From: Owenia fusiformis
Lineage: Eukaryota > Annelida > Polychaeta > Sabellida > Oweniidae
Direction of reading: 5' to 3'
NCBI GenBank assembly: GCA_903813345.2
Contig: CAIIXF020000012.1
Coordinates: 8,145,615 to 8,209,614 of the forward strand
DNA length: 64,000 bases
Below, piece after piece: positions 26,001 through 36,982 of this stretch (position 1 is its first letter; each line of letters opens with the position of its first letter). The notes under the pieces are model-generated. The model did no database searches. It was not told the DNA's origin and saw only the letters and a program-made list of their open reading frames with translations. A program made the position numbers and the translations under genes.

Positions 26001-29000
26001 ATGTTTAGTTTCACATTGTCTCAGTCAAAAATTCTGTCCAGAGACTAATGTGTCATGTCATGAAGTGGTGACATATTTTAAAAGTGTTCAACTTTTCTAT
26101 GGACTATGTTAAGTGGTTGGTGTTCAGTGGTTGGTGTTTGGCATTTAGGGGTCAGCATCTATGCCTGTAACAAATGGCAGGTAGTGACATTTTTCTTGTT
26201 AATGCCTTCTGCGACCATTGTCAATGAAATGAATACTAGCACCATATAGTCGCTATGTCAGCTCCCTGTAACTACATTCTCTTGTATGATTCTATTTGAT
26301 GTATATTCCAACTGGCAGATTCAAACTACTATCTTACTTTAAAGGTGTTTTAGTCTTATTTTATTACTTTATACTTGAAGTATGTAAAAGAATGTTCATC
26401 AAATATCCCTGAATCTGTATTCTTAACTTCAAAATGTTTATATTTCATATGTTTCACATTTTGAGCATTTTTGCAATATGTGCAATGTACAAGATAGATC
26501 ATGAGGACGTAGACAATACCATGTATGTCATAATTATAGTATTTGTTGAACATAGCCGTATGCTTTGTTGTCAAGGTATTAACATGTATGTCATATTTCA
26601 GGATGGCAGAATATCCGGAGTGACTCAACTTTACTCTCTTGACTATAAGATGTCTCAGTGTGTAGAGGCCCATACAGTTTGTTTCACAAGGTATTCATTT
26701 TACTGTAAATTTACTGTGCCCCTCTGAACCATTGTAGGTTCCAATGCTCAATCATCATGAAGACAAGTTCGAAGCTTGATGAAGCAAGATGCTTCTGAAC
26801 TCTAACAAACTGATTTCTCCAACATAAGTGTTGATGTTATGCATCATTTTGAAGAGTTACATTAAAGTGCAAAGTATAATCAAGAATAGTATCATGCTGC
26901 TCTGGCTAAATGATCTTGAGTTCCACCTGAAAACTAATATCCAGTCAATATACATTTTAAACAACACATTTAACACCTTTACATAGGGGTTTCAAGGGGA
27001 TGGAAGTGTTTTACTGATATACTTAGATTACTATTGACTATTGTATATTACTATAATCTGTCAATTTGCTTTTTTCCACAAGTATTTGACATTCCAGGTA
27101 CCAGTTTGAAGGCAACCACAGCCCAACCAATGTCTTATGTCTGGCAACAAGGGTTGACAGTAACATGAATGGAAAGGTACAGTACACTTACTTTAGTCAA
27201 TTTCCCCCTAAATTTGAATGAAGTCCCTGCATTTTTTACAATTTTAAGTTTTCATTTTAATAGTCTCCAGCCTTTTTGTGGATGGTGTTCATCGTCTGTA
27301 AAAATTGGTGTCTGTATAACAAATTATGACATTTGTAATCATCCGTCCATTGTAAGGCTATCAATATTTTCGTGGGCTAAAATTTTTTAAGACACATCAT
27401 ATATTACCCATTTGAATCATCTTAAGATTTTACATCACATATATATACATAATAGACAATTGAATTGCAAGAAATTATTCCATTCATATGTTTTGAGAAA
27501 CATTTTTGAAATATTGATCTGTGCCCTAAATGTTTCAGAAACATTTTTGGATTTCATGTACCCATAGAATATACATGTACCTGTATGTATTATTTTGCAG
27601 GTACATGTTGTTGAACTAGGTCCATACATAACAGGAAATCTTGCACCTGGTTGCCATAGTGACCAGATTGTTTTCTCAGATGCTGAGGATGATGGGAGAT
27701 TTGACTTTCCAATATCTCTACAGGTTTGTTTACATTTATTTTGCCTAGATGGTGTAACCATAGAAAAGCAAAATAAGTTTCAGAAGGAGAGTGGTTACGT
27801 GATGATTCTACTTCTGTAATTTAAATTGTGATATTATTGAAAAAAATCAAATTAAAAGGCAATGCAACAGTGTATGTATTTCAGTAATTAAGTGATTGTT
27901 GGTTTAACTGTACAGTAATGAATTAATACAGTACACATTTCAACAGTAAGTCCTTGTCAAATTATATGTTTTTTGAATAAACCTATAATGCAAGTAAATT
28001 TACTGTTAATAGGTCAGTACAACATATGGGTTGCTGTTTATGGTATCAAAGTACGGAACGTTTTACCTATATGACCTTGAAACTGCCTGCTGTATATTCT
28101 GGGTAAGAATATCTGATGACGTTGTCTTCTCCACGACTCCCACCAGCAATCAGGATGGAATTCTGGGAGTTAGTAGAAATGGGCAGGTCAGTGTGATTTT
28201 CTTTTTTAACACATTATGGCATTTAGCAGTCCAATGTATATTTTAAACATAACAATTAACCAAGAAATCCCACGAACAGTACCATGAATATAAATAGAAC
28301 TGTTACTTAATGAATCAATTTAAGTCATTTTCAAGCACCACTTTAGAGGGAGAAATTAGATATTTGATATAACTACATTATGGCGATAAATACTTGTAAA
28401 TGAATTTACCCAAAGGAAGGTTTTTACTAGTAAGCGCTCATAATCATTACTTTCAAGATTTTTAAAATCTAGATAAAGTGATGGTAAACAGGAGTACATG
28501 TAATTACCAGATTGAGGTTACCAAAAAAACAACATTTTTTAGTACATGTATATATTCTATTGTACTTTCAGATTATTCGTGTAGACCTTAAGAAACAAAT
28601 GTTGGTGAGTTATGTGCGGAAGATATGCAGGAAGTCCAACATTGCTGATAGACTTGAAAGAGTTCTTCATTCACAGGCTCTCACTGAAGATAAACTATTG
28701 GACAATCGCAGAAAATTATCCGAAATTGACTCAGAAGCTAGTTTCGATAGCTTATTGGAGAATATATCTGTCGATTCTCCAGAACGAACTATTGATGGAG
28801 AGATGAAGATGAATATTCAGGGTGCATTACGTAGTGCCTCTACCATGAGTTTGGCGGAAACGCCTAATCGAAGAGTGTCAGTTTCAACAGATTTAGAAAC
28901 TCAAAAAGAGGCTCCAAATGAAAATGAGGCTGCGATTAAAAATGGAGGACCTCGATCTCAACGCGGGAGTATATCTACCTCTACCAGTTCCGCACGTAGT

Positions 29001-30761
29001 AGCGCACGATCTTTCAGTTTGGACGACGATGACAATAATATTGTCAAATACACAATATATCCGAAGTACAGACATAAAAGTGACAAAGCATCACCTGAAA
29101 AGGATAAAGGGTATGTCATCAAAGAACACCATTCTAATCAACCAGAATCATCGCCAGATAAGAAAATCAAGGTTCTTCAAAAACGACATAAAAGTCCATC
29201 ACGAACCACATGGTATGTGCCGTCATGTATGCAGATCGAAACTATTGAGGGATCATCCGGGGAACGTTACACTAATAAGGAAAAGGCTCCGGGAAAATGT
29301 ACAGAAAAAGATCGATATGCTACCATAAGTAGGAGTCATAATATATCAAAGGAACGCTGTGCAATACTACGGGAACCTGAGAGTCCTTCTAGAGGACAGG
29401 ATGCGGAAAAACCCAAATACTCTACTACCACTATTAATCACAAAGTGTATCAAAGAGGGCTCTCGCGACAATTTAGCTCCAGTAATCTAAGTCCTTATCG
29501 TTATAACAACAGGAGTCATAGCTTTGAACGCCAGAAACACACTACTAAGTTCCCACACCAAAGGGCCCATAGTGTTGAACCAAATCCTAGGCATAAATCA
29601 ACCCCGCAAACCTATAATTATTCAACTATAGCACGAACTTCCAACATTGAAAAGGACATTGGACGACCACCAGTACCCATTCGCTCTAAAAGTGATGACG
29701 ATGTTCTAGATGATACGCCACAAAGAAGACAACGAAGGTATACTAGTCCTGCTAAAAAAGAGTTCGGGTTTAAGACTATAGCTCGTATTAAGAGTGTCGA
29801 TAAAGAAGTAAGAAGCAAGTCTCCCGATAAAAGTAGCACTGAGTGGTATGTTGATCCAGGTACCAACCTCATGGACTACTCTATGAAACTGGGAGAAAGA
29901 TTAGCTAAACAAGATATTGAGTCATACAAAATGGTAAGTCCCCACACGGAGATTCCCATTCCTCATGAGGGAATCCCCAAATTTCAAGGGGAAGCCTCTG
30001 ATGGTTTTGAGAAATCCCCAAACCCGAAAGGAATCCATCTTGATTCTAACAGAAATCCAAATGTGAATATCCAAAGAAAGGAAATCCAAGATCGAAGGTC
30101 TGATGATATACCAATCAAAAGGTTGTATAAAATTAATGACAAGTCTAGAAAATCTCAAGATACGATTGTCAATAAACCCCCGGTTCCACCAAGGAAGTCA
30201 AAGTCCCCTTTAAGAGTTCAGACAGCATTACAAAACCAGAGGGCTCACTCTGAAAGTCCTCCTAGGTTTGACAACAGAGGAGAGTCTGGGTCTAGGACCA
30301 GAGGAGTTGTTTACCCAAGAAGCAATGCACGTCACGGTATTGAACCTAACCCCAGTAAATACCGCGATCAGTTTGCGACGATCGGTCGAAGTCATAAAAT
30401 TGAAGAAGAGCGCTTGCATGATGTACGCCGCTGTGAATCTCCATCGAAGCGCAAAAGTGAGGAACGTAGTCCCGAATCTCAGTTGTACAGTATCGATAAT
30501 ACACCACTGAAATTTAAATCTGGGCAGATAAGATCAAGCGACGCTCAAGTTAATGCTCCTACGTCTAAAAGTCAACTATCTCCCGGGAGGAAGTCTGGCC
30601 CATATTTCTATATACCAAAGGACAACCAAGATGATGTCACAGCTGACGAACATGTTGTTGAAGATGTGAAAACACATAAAAGATCCCCAAGCAATACAAG
30701 TCTGAAAGATTTAATGGACGCTACTGATTCTGCACCTTCTACCGATATCGTATGGCTTTAA
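19957..30761 (+). CDS. Clathrin terminal-domain propeller protein with long disordered tail
   Basis: Ten exons: 19957-20001, 23419-23598, 24114-24219, 24581-24739, 25763-25881, 26602-26690, 27098-27176, 27601-27723, 28013-28186 and 28572-30761. All are GT..AG with matching phases, giving 1087 residues. Residues 1-358 align along the clathrin heavy-chain N-terminal seven-bladed propeller: ITELVQLSNIGVP, RVTMTSEKCICIR, ADSAQMNPEKHILAIKS, LQVFNLETQKE, VYWTWINSEVIGIVT, VYHWSLNK, QLYSLDYKMSQ, KYGTFYLYDLETACC and GILGVSRNGQ. In clathrin this domain binds adaptor peptides. Residues about 359-410 match the start of the linker (IIRVDLKKQMLVSYVRKI). The heavy-chain repeat leg and trimerisation region are absent; the rest is a Ser/Arg/Lys/Pro-rich tail. 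It cannot form a triskelion by the usual route and may act as a cargo or adaptor-binding scaffold (inference). The function is unknown. Confidence 0.85.
20895..21025. repeat. Spaced palindrome array, cluster 1
   Basis: Three copies of the palindrome ACCGACAATTGTCGGT or variants at 20902-20917, 20951-20971 (spacer inside) and 21004-21024, about 49-53 bp apart. CTAGAG and CTCTAG words flank them, so the first extends to an almost perfect 30-bp palindrome. Lies in the first intron of the clathrin-like gene. Confidence 0.8.
22080..22150 (-). repeat. tRNA-like sequence (SINE head or tRNA pseudogene)
   Basis: On the minus strand it has an A-box-like GTCTAGTGGTTAGCGAG and a B box GAGTTCGAATCCCGG. 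The 5' side cannot pair with the 3' GGCAACACC to make an acceptor stem, so I do not call a working tRNA. It lies between the two palindrome clusters. Confidence 0.6.
22194..22352. repeat. Spaced palindrome array, cluster 2
   Basis: A half-site (ATTGTCGGC, 22195) is followed by the palindrome at 22237-22252, 22286-22301 (one mismatch) and 22334-22349, spaced 49 and 48 bp. Intervening 32-33 bp segments differ from each other. It lies 1.2 kb from cluster 1, in the same intron. Confidence 0.8.
24953..25010. repeat. Dispersed repeat of about 52 bp, copy 1
   Basis: TTTCATTAACAAGATAC, TTTTTTAAAATCAACC and TCCTTTGTAC are shared in order with 37741-37792. Both copies are intronic (clathrin-like gene; first EGF-mucin gene). 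The element type is unknown. Confidence 0.6.
28572..30761 (+). CDS. Clathrin-like gene, last exon encoding the tail
   Basis: A single 2.19-kb exon of 729 codons after acceptor TTTCAG. After about 50 linker residues it turns into low-complexity, strongly basic sequence rich in SP/SR pairs. Five copies of a [YF]xTIxRSxxIxKE-like motif are visible (YATISRSHNISKE, YSTTTINHKVYQR, YSTIARTSNIEKD, FKTIARIKSVDKE, FATIGRSHKIEEE). There are also two class II SH3 ligands (PPVPIR, PPVPPR), two WYV motifs (TTWYVPS, TEWYVDP) and RAHSVEP/RAHSESPP sites of 14-3-3 type. No coiled coil or membrane segment is seen. Confidence 0.85.
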   Translation: MIRVDLKKQMLVSYVRKICRKSNIADRLERVLHSQALTEDKLLDNRRKLSEIDSEASFDSLLENISVDSPERTIDGEMKMNIQGALRSASTMSLAETPNRRVSVSTDLETQKEAPNENEAAIKNGGPRSQRGSISTSTSSARSSARSFSLDDDDNNIVKYTIYPKYRHKSDKASPEKDKGYVIKEHHSNQPESSPDKKIKVLQKRHKSPSRTTWYVPSCMQIETIEGSSGERYTNKEKAPGKCTEKDRYATISRSHNISKERCAILREPESPSRGQDAEKPKYSTTTINHKVYQRGLSRQFSSSNLSPYRYNNRSHSFERQKHTTKFPHQRAHSVEPNPRHKSTPQTYNYSTIARTSNIEKDIGRPPVPIRSKSDDDVLDDTPQRRQRRYTSPAKKEFGFKTIARIKSVDKEVRSKSPDKSSTEWYVDPGTNLMDYSMKLGERLAKQDIESYKMVSPHTEIPIPHEGIPKFQGEASDGFEKSPNPKGIHLDSNRNPNVNIQRKEIQDRRSDDIPIKRLYKINDKSRKSQDTIVNKPPVPPRKSKSPLRVQTALQNQRAHSESPPRFDNRGESGSRTRGVVYPRSNARHGIEPNPSKYRDQFATIGRSHKIEEERLHDVRRCESPSKRKSEERSPESQLYSIDNTPLKFKSGQIRSSDAQVNAPTSKSQLSPGRKSGPYFYIPKDNQDDVTADEHVVEDVKTHKRSPSNTSLKDLMDATDSAPSTDIVWL

Positions 30762-32553
30762 AACTTTAAATATACCAAATTTTTAGATAGCATGTAACTT
30801 ATTAACTTAAAATATTCCCCATCTTTAGTTATTATGCAAACTATACCCTACTTACTTAAATATCTTGTAACTTTCATACATGCCCCTGTTAAGCAAAACT
30901 TAAAACATACCCCATCTATAGAAATTATGTAGCTTTAAGATAATCTAACAACTCGAAATAGTTAAGTAAAAAAATGTAGGGTACGGGTACATGTATTCAA
31001 AAACACTGACGAACCGTTTCGGTAACCAGCGTAATCGAGCGGATCGCCAATGACAGAAGCATACTCTTACAAAGCATTACGTTATAACAACAGTGTCATT
31101 AATCAAATTGTGGTCAATTACGAAATCGGCAGAATTAATTCAACAAAAACCTAGGTTTGTATTTGCATTTATTAATATGAAGCTAGTATCAGCAGTATTA
31201 TTTAGATATCGTACAGTCAAATGATTGAAATGATTCATATTAAACATAAAATGATATGTAGAATATGCAACGCAAACTCGAGTAAATATTACATATGTAC
31301 GTGTATGATGTTGACAATTATCAGCATTTAAAAATTCATATTATTGACATTATATATGATTTTAGGCTTGAATACAAAAATTAGTACTTTTTGTGCCATA
31401 TGCATGGTTCTTTGCTTAAGAATTTAATCTGACGTAGGTTAACAGGTTAAAGGCACATCTTAGGGTAAAGTACTTAAAGGGTCTCGGTATGAACACAGCG
31501 TCATGCATAGTTTTTTACATCAACACAACCCTTTAGCTTAAATAGATATATGTACATAAAAATGTATTCATAAAATGCAAAATGGTGACATAGTGACAAG
31601 GAAAAGTGAGTTTTTTCCCTAATCTTATACCGGGGATCAGATAGATAGATTAGCTGCTCATAAATTGACAGAGTTGTCCACACTTACTTGTATGTAATCT
31701 GTATTTTCACCATATTTCTCAACTTCAAGGCACGCTTTAAATTGAACTAAATGCATATTTAACAGGTTTTTCATCAAATGTCAACCAATTGTAATTCTCA
31801 AAACATCATGGCAAAATAACATTGTCCGAATATGCACTGGTTGATCAAAAATAATTGACATTTTGTTAAGATGAGTTAAACCTATTATAATTAAAAACGT
31901 CATTATAAAACGTATTCATTATTGTCATCATTTCCTGTTTAAACAATTATAAATCAATGATATAAACATAATAAACTGTTGCAGATTTGAACTGTTTTGA
32001 CTACCATTTAGCAATGCAGTATTTACAAAAATTGTATAATTAAGAATTCAAGCATATTTATAAAACTGTCAAACTATATTATTATAACCTAACATCGATT
32101 AGGCCATAAGAAGTAGATTCTTTGATTTGAGTCCCCTTGCTTGCACGTTTTGAGTAAATCAGAAAAAAACAAACACATTCAAATAGCATTCTCAAGGGTC
32201 TGAAAGTTAGTGTTTGTTTTCCTTGTACCCTTGCATGATTTGTATTTTGCCAGGACGAAAAACAATGAATTTACTTCTTATGGCGTTTAGGCGACATTTT
32301 ATAATGCAACTTATAATACAACGCTATCTCAGTACTGCTATTTAGACACTATTTTGAACCTGGAGTGTGTGCAAGCTCAGGAGGGAGTGAAGAACACGTT
32401 GTATTGCAGACGAAGTGAAAAGCTAATCCAAAGTGTATTTGTTTATTTGTATTTGGATGTATATATATTTTATATTTATTGTTTCATAGTCTATTGCCAG
32501 TTATGTGCATGTTTGATAGTGTCTTCCATTTATAGATAAATGTATTTGTTTAT
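30762..32553. other. Downstream flank of the clathrin-like gene
   Basis: AT-rich with no recognised gene. The only identifiable item is a 45-bp transposon-end fragment at 31009-31053. I did not find a convincing polyadenylation signal close to the stop codon. Confidence 0.4.
31009..31053 (+). mobile_element. Solo end of the 741-1263 fold-back family
   Basis: ACGAACCGTTTCGGTAACC then AGCGTAATCGAGCGGATC matches the right end of the fold-back at 741-1263 with two or so mismatches. It lies 250 bp after the stop codon of the clathrin-like gene, possibly in its 3' UTR. Confidence 0.75.
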
Positions 32554-32769
32554 ATACTCACGCGGTACTAACTTCGACCGTTTATTTGACTTTTTGACCT
32601 ACCAGGTGTTTCAAAATCAAGGATTACGAGTCTCATACTACACCGTTTTTCTTCAAACTTGTTCCATCCAAAGCAAAACAAAATTGCCTTTCTATCGATG
32701 CATTAAGTCCCTTAATTAAGACCCTTCAAAAATTCAAATTAACAGTCGAAGTTAGTACCGTGTGATACT
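32554..32769. mobile_element. MITE with 5-bp target duplication
   Basis: ATACT at 32554-32558 and 32765-32769 flanks an element (32559-32764) with inverted ends CACGCGGTACTAACTTCGAC and GTCGAAGTTAGTACCGTGTG. The interior is non-coding. Confidence 0.75.
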
Positions 32770-34303
32770 ATAGTAGTACCACAAATAAGTCTTTGTTACT
32801 GACATTTGCATTATAATTTACACATTCTTTGATAACTTAAATCCAATTATACGTGCAAAGTTTGTAACAGAATTTTGTTTGGGGTAATATTCCTAATTAT
32901 GCTGAGTATTATAGAGGGCGTCCATAAATACTCTCTTTCCACTTTACATGGACTTTGTATTGTGATTATAGACTTTATGGACATCCAGTATATTGAGAGT
33001 GGGGATGATCACTCTACTATACCTAACACCTAGAAATGCATAAGATACTTTGTTTATCTAATTGAATTGTTTAATATATTTTTGAACGTGCCTTATCAAC
33101 ATCTAACTTTCAACCGATAAACCATTAATAAGGAACAGACATAAAAACAAATACATAATCATTACTAATAAGCCAAATGGGTTGCTCATGAACACCAAAT
33201 GCAAGGTATAGTAGAGTGATGATGATATGTGAAAATATGGTGTCCAGCATTGAACTTAAAGTGTTTTGCCTTGGTGCAATTACACTTCCATAAAATGCCA
33301 AGAAATCCTTTGCGTTCATTTGGATCATATATTCAGCATAAAACTATATACTTTGTTGTCAGAAGGCCACTGATTTAGACATTGAGGATATCTTTGTCTG
33401 AGTAATATGAGAAATTACTACAACTGAGAAATCAATTTCAGAGATTACTGTTAATACAATGAATATGATGTAAATCCAAAGTAAAGCATTATTAGGCTGA
33501 TTTGTATCAACATTTATATTATACAGGGTGGGCCAAAAATGTATGTTTTACCAAACACACACTTGGAAAATCGATAATTTCCCTTCGAAGTAAAAACCCA
33601 GGGGTGTTATTTAAAAAATAATAATTTAAATGAATAGTCCATGGGTCGTTTAACAAAAGTGCCTGAATTATGAGCTGAAATGTTAAAAAGCTATTCTAGT
33701 CTTGACGAAAGAAATCTTAATCAACAATTAGGACCTGTAAGGGATGAATCAGTGAAATTATTTTGATACAACAAATTGTACTTATAATTGCTACTTATTT
33801 CGTGATGCATTTGTCTCTTTGTTTCACGAGCATTTTCAGTCTGGGTATGCCAAATTAACTGCCAAATGTTCTATGTTGTTATATCGTTCAGTATTGGTCT
33901 AATTTAGGAAGTCTCATTGTATATGTAAAGCTAATGCAACATATGCGACGTTAATTTATGTAGGACATTCTGCTCTAACATATTACAATATAATGTATTG
34001 TTATTAACTTGATATGCATAATAAAATAAAGCATTAACAAAAACAAAATTAGACTTCTTCACATATGATTACATTCTCAAAAGGCGAAAGGCTCGGAGAT
34101 TGTGTATATTATTGCTCAACTACAGGATGGAACTATGTAACTGGAGTTATTCTCATCCAAAATGGCGGACAAACGTGTTCGATATCGATAAACCTTCGAT
34201 TTATAATTAAGCTTCAATACTAAACAACTACAAGTAAATGCTCAAACGTCTTTGAAATCGGAAAAATTCAAAAAACGGACCCGCTTTGGATGAGATCGAG
34301 CTT
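32770..34303. other. Intergenic; one possible mariner-type end at 33523
   Basis: No gene recognised. TACAGGGTGGGCCAAAAATG at 33523 looks like the terminus of a mariner-like element, but no matching opposite end was found nearby. Confidence 0.35.
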
Positions 34304-34735
34304 CTATTCGTGAATGCAACTTACGGCTACAGGATTAACCAACTATTTTATGACCAACTCATTTAGATATGAATGGAATCGTGGCTAGGTACTATTCATA
34401 TTTAAATGAGTTGGTCATAAAATAGATAAGTTAATCCAGTAGCCGACAGTCGAAAGTTGCATTCGCGAATACAAGCTTACTTAGAAGACATTCGTGAATG
34501 CAACTTACGGCTACAGGATTAACCTACTATTTTATGACCAACTCATTTAGATATGAATGGAATCGTGGCAGGTACTATTCATATTTAAATGAGTTGGTCA
34601 TAAAATAGATAAGTTAATCCGGTAGCCGACAGTCGAAAGTTGCATTCGCGAATACAAGCGTTCTTAGAAGACATTCGTGAATGCAACTTACGGCTACAGA
34701 ATTAACCAACTATTTTATGACCAACTCAGTTAAAG
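34304..34735. mobile_element. Tandemly repeated fold-back element, two and a third units
   Basis: Unit 1 (34304-34475) and unit 2 (34490-34660) each have a left arm ATTCGTGAATGCAAC..TTTTATGACCAACTCATTTA and a right arm that is its reverse complement. A third left arm starts at 34672 and stops near 34730. The unit period is about 182-185 bp and unit identity is very high. A lone right arm lies at 35268-35389. Confidence 0.85.
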
Positions 34736-35267
34736 GGTGACGCATATCGTTTAGCAAATCGAACGCTCGTTTCTGGTGTTGCTCACCGTTTAGTATAAAA
34801 GGCCCGATCCCGGAATAATACTCAAGGGTTCACAGGTTCGATGTCGTTGTGTCAACACCTCTAACTGTTATATAGCATAAGTATATTATAGATCGTCACA
34901 CATTTATAAAAGGGTGATTTTTATTTTGACAAATCAATTCCACATTTATGGGTGAAGTTTCAGGATCTTCTATTTGTGTATAATAAGGAGAAATTGGCAT
35001 CTAAATTTCCCCATAACGTAATAGCACACAGGTTGGCATATGAAATATCCTACAAATGAAACAAAGCAGTTCTAATACAATAATTTATATTGGCTGTTGT
35101 ACATGTATTCAAAATCATTATAAGCGGATTACTTTATCTCAAAGACAATTTCAATAAACTGGATTTTACAGAACTCCCCTTATTTCTTAAAAATGGACTG
35201 ATCCAGTTGATTCGCCTGGAGTCGCCATATTGTTTTTATACGGGATGCTTATCGGAACCCTTTAAAT

Positions 35268-35389
35268 GTAAATGGAATCGTGACAGGTTACACTATTCAT
35301 ATTTAAATGAGTTGGTCATAAAATAGATAAGTTAATCCGGTAGCCGACACTCGAAAGTTGCATTCGCGAATACAAGTTTACTTAGAAGA
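35268..35389. mobile_element. Isolated right arm of the tandem fold-back
   Basis: ATTCATATTTAAATGAGTTG, then GTCATAAAATAGATAAG and GTTGCATTCGCGAATACAAG, match the right arms at 34393-34475 and 34579-34660. Together with the lone left arm at 34672-34730 it could bound one longer element of about 0.7 kb. Confidence 0.75.
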
Positions 35390-35904
35390 TAAAGGATGAC
35401 ATGGATGAAGAAGATAACATTTCCCATAAATGAAACCATTTCAATAGAAATGGAGAACGTATACTTCCAAAACAAATCCATCGCTATTAAAAATGTAATT
35501 TAAGTTATTAAACTTCTAAACTGATTTTGGATATGTTTGACCATTCGCTGTAGATTTTTTTATAATCTAAAATATTTGTCCAATATTACCTGCATATCAC
35601 ATATCTAGATTTTACTTGGTCTCGCTGAAATCGAATGTTTTCGATATATCGAACTATTTTTTTTCCACGAGATAGTTGTCAACCTCACATACGGAGACAA
35701 TTATGAGACTTCTAAAAATAGCTAAGCCTATGCAATTACCTTAAACATTTCGAAGAATAATAAAACGACCTGTCATCATTTATATGCACACATTTTTTAA
35801 TCAGATAATTAAAAATCGAACATGACAACGTTATTCAAAACGTGTAAAGATAGGATACTAGTAAGTTATTAACAATAAGCTTTTCATGAACGCAATCCAG
35901 AAAT

Positions 35905-35945
35905 TATTCCAATAAAGACATTGACCTACTGTCTTTATTGGAATC
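35905..35945. repeat. Short hairpin
   Basis: ATTCCAATAAAGACA and TGTCTTTATTGGAAT are inverted copies with an 11-bp loop. No associated gene. Confidence 0.6.
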
Positions 35946-36156
35946 ATTTCTTAGATATGACAGCTTAGACAGAAATCGTTATTTATCTTAATTGCGTAGT
36001 CGTTGCTATGTATACAACTGTCTACGACAAGAACTTGAAAGCAGTCATCACAATGTGAGAAAATCATTTCAAAAGAAGATCAAGAATGTTGCAGTTTTGT
36101 ATCGCCTTTGAGAAGAAAATTGAGCCTGACTTCAGGATGTCATACCCAATTTGTTT

Positions 36157-36385
36157 CACACCGGCCTGACAACGGTAAAGTCAGATACCGTTGTCACAAA
36201 TGGCGGATACAACCGATGCTTCAATTAGGTTTTCATGAACTGTATGTTTAATAGAGCACCAAATTAGCCACGATAAAATCTCATGAAATGAGAACCAAGT
36301 GATTAAAGAGTCGAAGCGACGGTTATATGTCCGCCATTTATGACAACGGTATCTGACCTTACCGTTGTCAGGCTATTCCGGTGTG
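36157..36385. mobile_element. CACACCGG MITE upstream of the first EGF-mucin gene
   Basis: Ends CACACCGG and CCGGTGTG, with inner arms CTGACAACGGTAA..GTCAGATACCGTTGTC and their reverse complement, plus ATGGCGGA and TCCGCCAT. A rearranged relative lies at 13732-13871. It ends 383 bp before the start codon of the downstream gene. Confidence 0.8.
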
Positions 36386-36768
36386 CATATAAAATATTTG
36401 ATATCTGCAGAGTATACTTTCACACGGTGTACATCGAAAACACTGAGGCAGATCTGAACATTTCACTTCAAACACATGAAACAGGGAATGGTAAGAAAAA
36501 TAGTGATTGGAAATGGTCACCTGTCAATTTTCGAAAGTTAACAGGAAAAGTTAATAGGAATACAAAGCAATTTGAAATTGAACAGAATGGCCCGGGGTAA
36601 ATGTTTCAGTGTTTTGGCGCAACATCCTGATATTCAAGCAATACTCCACATCGATTGGGATTAACTTAATAGCCTTCAGCCTCAACATGCAGTTTCTCAA
36701 TCTTAGGCCAAGACGTCACAATACCAGAATACCACATAATAGATCATACTGTATTTAATAGCTATAAC

Positions 36769-36982
36769 ATGAAGCTACTCGTGGCGTCAAACTCAAAACT
36801 TCTTGCATTTTTACTAATGCTTTGCTGTATAGAGAGAAGTATAGCTCAAGATGATTCTGATGAAATGCCATGCTGGAGTGACCCATGTTTGAACGGCGGC
36901 TTGTGCGAGAACAGCGAGAGTAGGTGGTGGTGTGTGTGTCAAGATGGCTGGTCGGGACTACAATGTGAATTGGACTTAAATG
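36769..36982 (+). CDS. Gene A exon 1: signal peptide and EGF-like domain
   Basis: Starts MKLLVASNSKLLAF. The Cys pattern CWSDPC.LNGGLC..C.C..C matches EGF spacing (4, 5, 8, 1, 8). No Asp/Asn calcium-binding signature precedes the first Cys. Donor is AATG|GTACTG, phase 1. Confidence 0.85.

Noticed and set aside
19957-30761. A normal clathrin heavy-chain gene
   Set aside because: The last exon reads open for 729 codons into a disordered tail and then stops; no heavy-chain repeats are found downstream.
33523-33545. A complete mariner element
   Set aside because: Only one end-like sequence is visible; no inverted partner was found.
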